Positions 30,034-36,175 of a DNA stretch of 36,175 nucleotides are shown here, one piece after another. Positions within the stretch are counted from its first letter, which is position 1. Each line of letters begins with the position of its first letter. The translations under genes were made by a program, and so were the position numbers. The notes below the pieces were generated by a model that did no database searches, was not told the DNA's origin, and was given only the letters and a program-made list of their open reading frames with translations. Origin of the DNA: a virus; IMG/VR virus record IMGVR_UViG_3300033553_000813, positions 1 through 36,175 of that record. One strand, written 5' to 3'.

Positions 30034-31574
30034 TGGCTACGCAACGTAAAACAGACAAGCAAAAGGCCGATGCCTATCTTAAAAAATTAGAGATAGCACA
30101 AAAGGCCAATGAGGTTAATCCATTTGAAACAAAAGCAGAGCAAAAGGAACGCAAGCAACGTGTTATCAATGATGTGGTGTATATGGTACAAACCTATTTG
30201 CCGCATTATGCCACCGCCGATTGTGCGCCTTTTCAAATTAACGCAGCCCAGCAAATAGCCGATGACGTATTGATAAAAATGTTTTTGGAGTGGTTTCGTG
30301 GAGCGGCAAAGTCGGTGTGGGCTAACGTTATTATTCCTTTGTGGCTATGGATGCGACACGAAGAGGTGTTCTTTTGCCTGATGAGCGACAGCGTGGAAAG
30401 GGCGGAGGAACTACTGGCCGATGTGCAAGCAGAATTGGAGGGTAACCAATTGCTCATACACGACTTTGGGGCGCAAAAGAGTAGCGGCGACTGGGAGTAT
30501 GGTAATTTTTCAACCATCGACCAACGGTTTATAGGTAAAGCTTTTGGTATTAAAAAGAAAGTGCGTGGGGTAAGGGTAAAGCAACGCCGCCCCAACCTAT
30601 GGGTAATTGATGACTTGGAAACTCCCGACACCATAAGCAACCCCAAACGTATGCGCAAACAGGCCGACCGTATTGAAAGGGATATACTGCCAACTATGAC
30701 CGGGGACATAAGACGTTTGCTGTATGCCAACAATCGTTTTGAGCGGATAATGACCCAAACCATATTGCAAGAACGCCATCCCAATTGGACAATAGACCAA
30801 ATAAAAGCCTACAACAAAGTTACCCACGAGCCAACTTGGAAAGGCATGTACAGCCGTAAGTATTATAAAGAACAGGAGGAGGCCATGGGATTGGTAGCAG
30901 CTTATGCCGAATACCTGCACGAGAGCAAACTGGAGGGCAGCATTTTTAGCGAGGATCAAATTCAATGGGCTAAAATGCCCGATTTGATGGAGTTTAAAAT
31001 GATTTTGGTGCATTGGGATATCGCTTATACCGACAACGAAACAAGCGACTACAATGCTGTTAGAGCTTGGGGCTTGCATGGACACAACTTTTGGTTGGTA
31101 GACTGCTACGTCAAGCAAAGCAAAATGAAAAAGGCTGTGGCTTGGATGTGCCAATTTAAAAAGCAATTACCAAAAGGTGTCAATGTTGTTTTTCAATACG
31201 AGAGCCAATTTTGGAACGGTGAGGTTCAACGTGCCATCGACGAAGTGGAAGAGGAATTTAATATCAGCCTAAACCTAATGAAGGTACTTTGTCCAAAAGT
31301 AAACAAGCTGATGCGCATGATTACCATGCAGCCCTATTATCAAAACAGCCGTACTTATTACAACGAGAACCTAAAGAGCCACTCCGACACGCAAATAGGC
31401 ATCATGCAATTGTGTGCTGTGGAAGAAGGGAGCTCCGAGCATGATGATAGCCCCGATGCTGACCAGCAGGCTATTTCTAAACTTGAATTGTATTGCACAC
31501 CCGGCGGCAATAAAAACAAAGGTGATAAATGGTGGAGAGCCGGAAAGATGAAATCTAAATTTAGTATGCCATGA
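30033..31574 (+). CDS. Large terminase subunit
   Basis: The 513-residue protein (Mu gp28-type) is the packaging motor. The ATPase half has the deviant Walker A WFRGAAKSV (residues 87-95), typical for this group, and Walker B LWVIDDLE (189-196). The nuclease half has VHWDIAYTDNETSDYNAV (Asp329 in the first acidic position), YESQFWNGEV and a late acidic motif HDDSPDADQQ. It cuts packaged DNA by headful, as in Mu. I use the ATG at 30033, which overlaps the preceding stop (TAATG), not the upstream in-frame ATG at 29970 inside the small terminase gene. Confidence 0.9.
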   Translation: MATQRKTDKQKADAYLKKLEIAQKANEVNPFETKAEQKERKQRVINDVVYMVQTYLPHYATADCAPFQINAAQQIADDVLIKMFLEWFRGAAKSVWANVIIPLWLWMRHEEVFFCLMSDSVERAEELLADVQAELEGNQLLIHDFGAQKSSGDWEYGNFSTIDQRFIGKAFGIKKKVRGVRVKQRRPNLWVIDDLETPDTISNPKRMRKQADRIERDILPTMTGDIRRLLYANNRFERIMTQTILQERHPNWTIDQIKAYNKVTHEPTWKGMYSRKYYKEQEEAMGLVAAYAEYLHESKLEGSIFSEDQIQWAKMPDLMEFKMILVHWDIAYTDNETSDYNAVRAWGLHGHNFWLVDCYVKQSKMKKAVAWMCQFKKQLPKGVNVVFQYESQFWNGEVQRAIDEVEEEFNISLNLMKVLCPKVNKLMRMITMQPYYQNSRTYYNENLKSHSDTQIGIMQLCAVEEGSSEHDDSPDADQQAISKLELYCTPGGNKNKGDKWWRAGKMKSKFSMP

Positions 31575-32008
31575 TGTACATTAACAAAGATGATTTAATC
31601 GACATTATACAAGAGCGGTTAATGACCGAGAGTGTGGCCATGCCCACGCCCACAACTATTGATGAAAACACCATTCTCAACAGTATTGAGAAAAAGGCCA
31701 TCGACTTGGTTGTTTCCTACATATCGGGCACATACAACCATGAGCTGATATTTGCCGAAACGCCAATCCGAAACGGTGTATTGGTTCAGATAATTGCCAG
31801 TATCGTAGTTTACCGTAGTGTGCGCCGCAATGCTGCGCGCAAAGTTCCCGAAGATTTAATACAGCTGTATAGCGATGCAATTAAAGATTTAGGGCGCATA
31901 CAAAGCGGGGCAATGAATCTGATTGATTGCCCAAAAAGCATCAAGCCAGACGGCACCTCCACAAGTCCGGTTTACGGGAATAACACCAACGACAATTTTT
32001 TTATTTAA
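31571..32008 (+). CDS. gp36-like (DUF1320-type) head-tail protein
   Basis: The 145-residue protein has the layout of Mu gp36/DUF1320: an N-terminal helix (MYINKDDLIDIIQERLMTES), a segment IEKKAIDLVVSYISGTYN, then a helix with VLVQIIASIVVYRSVRRNAA. These proteins join head and tail. Its ATG overlaps the terminase stop (ATGA). It lies upstream of the portal gene, whereas in Mu it follows the capsid gene; the set of structural genes is thus split and reordered here. Confidence 0.7.
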   Translation: MMYINKDDLIDIIQERLMTESVAMPTPTTIDENTILNSIEKKAIDLVVSYISGTYNHELIFAETPIRNGVLVQIIASIVVYRSVRRNAARKVPEDLIQLYSDAIKDLGRIQSGAMNLIDCPKSIKPDGTSTSPVYGNNTNDNFFI

Positions 32009-32022
32009 ACACCATTTAAATG
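32003..32022. repeat. TTTAAAC repeat pair containing the portal start codon
   Basis: ATTTAAACACCATTTAAATG ends in the portal gene's ATG (32020-32022), so this member of the set may directly shape translation initiation. Confidence 0.55.
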
Positions 32023-34542
32023 AGCAAGCAAAATTTAGTTCAACGCATAGGCAATGCCGCAGAGCGGGTAATTTTAAGCCGTATTAAAAACACCAACCTT
32101 TATGCCGAATACTACAAACGGGGTGATAGGGCTAACTACAAACGCCAAAACACCGTGTACGATAAAAAGGAAATTAAGGACTGGACAGATGCCGTTGGCG
32201 GGGCAACCGACCCCGAAAACCCAAGACGTGGTGACTTGATGCGCTTTTATCAGTCCCTTAGGCTCGACTTGCACCTATCGGCTGTTATCGACACCCGTAT
32301 CCTTCGTGTACAACGTTCATCGTATCGAATAGAAAACGAAAAGGGCGAAGAAAACGAGGAGCTTAAAGCCTTATTGGAACGTCCTTGGTTTGATGACTTG
32401 GTTAGTTTAACCGTTGGTAAAACATTCCAAGGAACTACGCTCATAGAGTTGTTTGATACCGACGAAAACGGGGAGCTTACCCAAGTTGTGGAGATACCTC
32501 AATCCAACTTCCTGCCACACAAAGGAATTATCATTAACGAGGAGTGGGATGATAATGGCACAAGTTACAAGGATGGCAGCTTTAAAGATTACTACATACA
32601 AGTAGGTTCAAACTGGGAGTTGGGAATGTTGAACCAATTGGCCATGATTGTACTGGCCAAAAAGCTGGGCTTAGGTTCGTGGATGAGCTACATCGAAAAG
32701 TTTGGTGTGCCGCCACTCTTTGCCATTACCGAACGGATGGACCCGGGACGTAGGGATGAGCTGTTTGAAATGCTGTCGAACTTTAGGATGAACCACTTTG
32801 CCGTATTGCAGGGTAATGAAAAAATTGAAGTGCCCAACAATTACAATGTTGATGCATACAACTCTTTTAAATCGCTGATAAACGATGTATGTAACAAAGA
32901 GATGAGTAAACGTGTGCTGGGAGGTACAGCCATGGTTGACGAAAAGAGCTTTGTCGGGTCTGCGGAGGTACAAGAGCGTGTAGCTCAAGATAGGCACGAG
33001 GCCGATAAGTTACTGTTTAAACACTATTTCAACACCCAAGTTCGTCAACGATTGGCTAAGTTGAGTAGCGTTTATGCCGGGTTTGCCAACCACACCTTAG
33101 TTTGGGATAACCAGGAGACTTTGGATATAAACAGTTACATAGATGCCGTTCAAAAGTTGAGTACCTCATTTGAGTTTGACATTGAGGAAGTGCGAAGCCG
33201 TACCGGACTGCCAATCACTGCCGTTAAAACACAGAGCACTATTGAGCCTGTAAACACCGAGCCTCAAAAAAAAAAGCCTGATGCGAGATTAAAGGGACTG
33301 GCACCTTATGCACATCTAACCCCCGGCTTCATAGTTTATGCGGCCACATGGGATGCGGCCATAGAGCGTTTAGCCAACCAACTTTATAATGGCGAAGTAA
33401 AAACAACCGACCTCGACAAAGATTTGGTGTTAAAAAACTATGCAGCCTTTAACACAGAAGCCGAAAAAGCGTGGGGCAAAGGTTACTATGATGAGAGTGT
33501 AACCAGGAACTTCCGGGAAAACTTTTTAAAGTTCGCTGGGGCTAAGTCGCACGACTTGATGAACGAGATTAGTGCACTTAATTCAGGCGGCATAACTAAA
33601 GAAGACTTTGTTACCAAGGCAAAAGACATTGTGCAAAAGCATAATTCGGCATACCTAACCACCGAACTAAGGTTTTGCAATAGTGCAGTGCATTCAGCCC
33701 AGGACTATCGTACCTATATGGATGATACTGATATCTATCCCAACCTTAAATACAGAACTATGGCCGATGCGGAAGTAAGAACCAGCCATGCCGCAAACGA
33801 GGGTATTGTTAAGCCTGTAAACGAATGGACGGCCTTACCACCTTACGACCATGGTTGCCGCTGTTGGTTGGAACAAACCACCGAACCACCAACAAACGGA
33901 CTCAAGCTTCAGGGCACAAAGTTCAAAAATAATCCGCACAAAACTGGACAAGTGTTTACTGATGACCACAGTTACATTGCCAACATAAGCAAGCCAAACA
34001 AAGGCATCGTAAAGGATAATACAGAACGCATGAAAAGCTTTATGCCGTACAACACTTCATTCAAAGTTGGAGAAAATAAAGTATTTGTAAACGATTTTTC
34101 AGATTTGGCCGATACCGAAGCTTCAATAAATGCAGCAAAAATAATTGCCAAAGAATTAAAACAAGATATGTATGTATTGCCAAACATTGCAAACAGCGAT
34201 AAGCTGCATACTAAAAATCCTGAACTGGCTATTGGCAAAGCAAGCTATCTGGCCGATTTAAAGACCTTTAATATTGAGCGGCAAAAGAGCACTCGTAACT
34301 TTGTTGCCAACAATATTAAAGCGGCCAACAAACAAGGATGCAAGGCAGTAGTATTCGACCTAAGTAAATCACCTGAACCGGATTACTTAAAGATAGCAGC
34401 CGATAAGCTAAGAGGGGAGTTAAAGGGCAAAGGGAAAGCAAACATTAAGCAAGTCATTATCATTAGGGATAACAAGGTTATTAGCGTACCAAGGAATGAC
34501 GTAAGCAAAAAGAACTATTTGGACTTCTTTAAATTCGATTAA
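32020..34542 (+). CDS. Portal (DUF935) - MuF head protein fusion with a C-terminal CdiA-type toxin domain
   Basis: The 840-residue protein joins three modules. Residues ~1-420 match the DUF935 portal family (RGDLMRFYQSLRLDLHLSAV, MLNQLAMIVLAKKLGLGSWM, RVLGGTAMVDEKSFVGSAEV). Residues ~480-625 are a MuF minor head domain ending in the usual YDHGCRCWLEQ. Residues ~673-840 resemble the C-terminal tRNase/PD-(D/E)xK-like domain of contact-dependent toxins: Glu735 in NPELAIGK, Asp746-Leu-Lys748 in YLADLKTFN, then NIKAANKQGCKAVVFDLS. In Mu, portal (gp29) and F (gp30) are separate genes. Polymorphic toxin domains on MuF proteins are known from temperate phages. The domain could be injected with DNA or act in competitors. 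No separate immunity gene is evident next to it. Confidence 0.85.
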   Translation: MSKQNLVQRIGNAAERVILSRIKNTNLYAEYYKRGDRANYKRQNTVYDKKEIKDWTDAVGGATDPENPRRGDLMRFYQSLRLDLHLSAVIDTRILRVQRSSYRIENEKGEENEELKALLERPWFDDLVSLTVGKTFQGTTLIELFDTDENGELTQVVEIPQSNFLPHKGIIINEEWDDNGTSYKDGSFKDYYIQVGSNWELGMLNQLAMIVLAKKLGLGSWMSYIEKFGVPPLFAITERMDPGRRDELFEMLSNFRMNHFAVLQGNEKIEVPNNYNVDAYNSFKSLINDVCNKEMSKRVLGGTAMVDEKSFVGSAEVQERVAQDRHEADKLLFKHYFNTQVRQRLAKLSSVYAGFANHTLVWDNQETLDINSYIDAVQKLSTSFEFDIEEVRSRTGLPITAVKTQSTIEPVNTEPQKKKPDARLKGLAPYAHLTPGFIVYAATWDAAIERLANQLYNGEVKTTDLDKDLVLKNYAAFNTEAEKAWGKGYYDESVTRNFRENFLKFAGAKSHDLMNEISALNSGGITKEDFVTKAKDIVQKHNSAYLTTELRFCNSAVHSAQDYRTYMDDTDIYPNLKYRTMADAEVRTSHAANEGIVKPVNEWTALPPYDHGCRCWLEQTTEPPTNGLKLQGTKFKNNPHKTGQVFTDDHSYIANISKPNKGIVKDNTERMKSFMPYNTSFKVGENKVFVNDFSDLADTEASINAAKIIAKELKQDMYVLPNIANSDKLHTKNPELAIGKASYLADLKTFNIERQKSTRNFVANNIKAANKQGCKAVVFDLSKSPEPDYLKIAADKLRGELKGKGKANIKQVIIIRDNKVISVPRNDVSKKNYLDFFKFD

Positions 34543-34549
34543 AAATAAC

Positions 34550-34580
34550 AAAAGGTGTATGCCGGAAACATACACCTTTT
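34550..34580. terminator. Hairpin after the portal-MuF-toxin gene
   Basis: A perfect 12-base stem (34550-34561 with 34569-34580) around CCGGAAA has A-rich and T-rich ends, so it could stop transcripts in either direction, more strongly leftward. Downstream, 34588-34600 holds a small GGAC/GTCC hairpin. A leftward TATATTTG box (34620-34613) with no good -33 raises a weak possibility of a short antisense RNA ending here. Confidence 0.6.
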
Positions 34581-34628
34581 GGGCTGAGATTGGACAACGT
34601 CCGCTCCCAGTACAAATATACAACTTTT

Positions 34629-35189
34629 ATGGCACAAAAAAATAAAGTACCCGAGTTTGTTCAAATGGCCAACGAAATCAAAAAGAATGCCTCACGCTAT
34701 GCCGCCAGCGAGTCCGTAAAATTCTTTAAAGAAAGCTTTGTAAAAGGCGGCTTTACCGACTCATCATTTAAAGCATGGTCAAAATCAAATAGTCCTTTTA
34801 CCGGAAAGCGCGCTTTGTATAAATCCGGTAACCTCATGCGTTCAATCAAAAAGCTATCCGCATCCACAAGCCGGGTGGTGGTAGTTGCCGATTCCGAATA
34901 TGCCGATATTCATAACAGCGGGGGTACTATCGTTGTAACCGCTCAAATGAAAAAATACTTTTGGGCAAAGTTTTACGAGCTCAAAGGCAAAGGGTCTAAG
35001 GCTATGTACTGCCGTGCCATGGCCTTAAAGCCTGTTGGTTCAAAAATCAAAGTGCCGCAACGTCAATTCATGGGTAACAGCCAAACCCTAATGAATAACT
35101 TTGATGCTTGGTTTGGCGAAACAATTAAAAAGCAGATTGAACCGCAGTTCAAGGACTCATCGGTTAAAATAGAATTACGAAACGTTTAA
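34629..35189 (+). CDS. Phage virion morphogenesis protein (Mu gpG-like)
   Basis: The 186-residue protein fits the virion morphogenesis (gpG / tail completion) family. It has a helical N-terminus, a SFVKGGFTDSSFKAWSKSNS segment, then KRALYKSGNLMRSIKKLSAS and YADIHNSGGTIVVTAQMK, the conserved 'IHNxGG' element, and a C-terminal KVPQRQFMGNS. It acts at head completion or head-tail joining. The ATG at 34629 is used; the in-frame ATG at 34590 lies in the hairpin-rich gap. Confidence 0.78.
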   Translation: MAQKNKVPEFVQMANEIKKNASRYAASESVKFFKESFVKGGFTDSSFKAWSKSNSPFTGKRALYKSGNLMRSIKKLSASTSRVVVVADSEYADIHNSGGTIVVTAQMKKYFWAKFYELKGKGSKAMYCRAMALKPVGSKIKVPQRQFMGNSQTLMNNFDAWFGETIKKQIEPQFKDSSVKIELRNV

Positions 35190-35204
35190 ACACTATTTAA
35201 ACAG
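35184..35204. repeat. TTTAAAC repeat pair
   Basis: GTTTAAACACTATTTAAAC spans the stop of the gpG-like gene and precedes the next start, another member of the TTTAAA-pair set. Confidence 0.5.
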
Positions 35205-35211
35205 TCATATT

Positions 35212-35757
35212 ATGGAAGCATGGACAGATTTATATAACGAGATTGCACAACGCATCAATAAAAGAATCCCGGAAATAGAATGGGTTGATTTATGGCACGA
35301 ACAGGTTTCATACCTAACCGAGGAGTTACCTTTTCCAACTCCAGCTGTATTCATTTCATTTAGTACCAATTCATGTGAAGATTTAGGGCTATTGATACAA
35401 GAGTGCGATATGCAGGTGGATTTATATCTATTCTTTGAAACCTTTGGAGATACCTACCAAGGTTCGTGCAACCAAGGAAGTGCAACCGAATACCTAAGCT
35501 TGCTAACCAAGCTACACAGCTGCTTTCATGGTGTAAACGGTTTGCACTTTCAACAAATGCGCCGGGTAGATATGCGCCGGGAGGATTCAGGTGGTTCAGG
35601 TAACCTTTATCGTATCTCGTTTAACTGTAACGTTGAGGATGTAAGCGCACAGGTGGAGTTCAATGAGAATACAGTTAATGAGATTACTGTATCGGATGCG
35701 CCAATCAATCGACCCGTAGTTAGTGAAGACAATCCGTTGTTTGATGTGTTAGTTTGA
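35212..35757 (+). CDS. gp37-like head-tail joining protein
   Basis: The 181-residue protein resembles Mu gp37-type joining or tail-terminator proteins in size and place. It starts MEAWTDLYNEIAQRINKRIP, has TPAVFISFSTNSCEDLG and a strand-rich middle with DMQVDLYLFFETFGDTY, and a SGNLYRISFNCNVED strand before an acidic C-terminus. Function is by analogy. It ends the rightward late operon. Confidence 0.6.
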   Translation: MEAWTDLYNEIAQRINKRIPEIEWVDLWHEQVSYLTEELPFPTPAVFISFSTNSCEDLGLLIQECDMQVDLYLFFETFGDTYQGSCNQGSATEYLSLLTKLHSCFHGVNGLHFQQMRRVDMRREDSGGSGNLYRISFNCNVEDVSAQVEFNENTVNEITVSDAPINRPVVSEDNPLFDVLV

Positions 35758-35878
35758 TGGTAGTAAATAACGTGGCCAGAAATTGCACCTGAATCTTTAG
35801 CACAAGAGCCAAACTCTTTAGGAATGCTAACGTCATACTGATTATACCACCACGTTGAATTTCATTAGAACGTTCGCT
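35758..35878. other. Gene-free gap between convergent genes, with inverted repeats
   Basis: AACGTGG (35769-35775) pairs with CCACGTT (35850-35856), and AAGAG/CTCTT form a small hairpin inside; ACCTGAA (35787-35793) also pairs with TTCAGGT (35878-35884). No T-run is seen. Both strands also have short open frames that read like protein (leftward STWWYNQYDVSIPKEFGSCA and on) but without a start of useful length, so it may be a gene remnant. Confidence 0.35.
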
Positions 35879-36175
35879 TCAGGTCGGTAGGTTATCAATC
35901 TTTTTCTGCAATTCTGAAATTCCCTGCAAGTATTCAGCTTTCAAAATTTTTGGATTATTACGGTCGTTCCAACGCTCGGCAATTTTAACCTTTGAAATAT
36001 CCCAATCGCAGTTATTAATCTTAACCTCGTTGTTGCAATCTTTACATTTGCCCCACGCTACATTAAATGTGGTGTAACCACAATCATCAATTTCAACATT
36101 CTCACTACCACATTTAACACACGGTAGTATTTCAATCCTCTTAGTAATCGTTTGTTTTTCCTCTATGTGTGCCAT
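35879..36175 (-). CDS. Lar-like restriction-alleviation zinc protein
   Basis: The 98-residue protein has two cysteine pairs, CVKCGSENVEI (residues 19-29) and CKDCNNEV (about 44-51), followed by KIAERWNDR. This is the pattern of the Lar restriction-alleviation family (CPFCG...CxxCG...A...WN.R). Lar of the Rac prophage eases type I restriction of incoming DNA. A C-terminal helix (LKAEYLQGISELQKKIDNL) is extra. The start is at the last base of the window, so its upstream region cannot be seen. It would complement the two methyltransferases as an anti-restriction function. Confidence 0.65.
   Translation of the reverse strand: MAHIEEKQTITKRIEILPCVKCGSENVEIDDCGYTTFNVAWGKCKDCNNEVKINNCDWDISKVKIAERWNDRNNPKILKAEYLQGISELQKKIDNLPT

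Noticed and set aside
30233-31166. Leftward frames opposite the large terminase
   Set aside because: They are overlapping frames opposite a well-supported coding sequence and show no domain of their own.
35758-36175. Right phage end
   Set aside because: No copy of the left-end repeat AATCGAATCGTACCA in either orientation occurs here, and a phage-like Lar gene follows, so the end lies beyond the window.
1-36175. CRISPR arrays, insertion sequences or rRNA/tRNA genes
   Set aside because: No regularly spaced identical repeats, no second transposase and no complete structural RNA gene were seen.

Overview
The window is most of a Mu-like (transposable, contractile-tailed) prophage in a member of the Bacteroidota. 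Four things point to that phylum. Upstream regions carry the Bacteroidota promoter form TTTG-N17-23-TAnnTTTG. Shine-Dalgarno sequences are nearly absent. One phage-borne protein ends in a type IX secretion sorting domain. The structural proteins resemble families seen mainly in Bacteroidota transposable phages. The exact genus cannot be read from the sequence.

Layout. Bases 1-~251 look like the 5' part of a host membrane-protein gene that is cut off by the left end of the phage. Two 19-base direct repeats 23 bases apart (257-298) are the likely left-end transposase binding sites. Next come a leftward CI/LexA-type repressor (414-1088), three candidate operator repeats, a strong rightward promoter and a small Cro/Ner-like protein (1175-1396). 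A long rightward early operon follows (1415-9682): MuA-like DDE transposase, MuB-like ATPase, a DUF3164-like protein, a MazG-like protein, a C5 DNA methyltransferase, a GemA-like protein, two small zinc-finger proteins, a RecA/RadA-like ATPase and several unknowns. Two single-gene units for exported proteins (9769-10371 and 10465-11244) follow. Each is preceded by a terminator hairpin fused to a promoter, and the second protein has a T9SS C-terminal domain.

Leftward genes fill 11276-29300. Read in their own direction from 29300 they are: ClpP-like prohead protease/scaffold, major capsid protein, a small protein, tail sheath, tail tube, tail-assembly chaperone with a -1 frameshift product, tape measure, baseplate hub, spike and gp25-like wedge, a lysis cassette (amidase, membrane/coiled-coil protein, candidate u-spanin), a LysM-like repeat protein, baseplate J-like protein, tail-fibre genes, a DUF1353-like protein, an adenine methyltransferase and a small unknown. 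A divergent rightward late operon (29482-35757) encodes small and large terminase, a gp36-like protein, a portal-MuF fusion ending in a toxin-like nuclease domain, a gpG-like protein and a gp37-like protein. A leftward Lar-like zinc protein closes the window. The right phage end is not in the window.

How it works together. Repressor and Ner-like protein set the lysis/lysogeny switch. MuA and MuB transpose the genome. Two methyltransferases and the Lar-like protein probably protect it from host restriction. The two late operons, fired from one 181-base divergent region, build capsid and contractile tail. The exported proteins and the MuF-linked toxin domain are the main accessory cargo. The points most worth checking are the MuF-toxin fusion, the T9SS cargo, the U UUU UUA frameshift before the tape measure gene, the multi-stem structured element at 12446-12575, and the recurrent intergenic TTTAAAC-type repeats.
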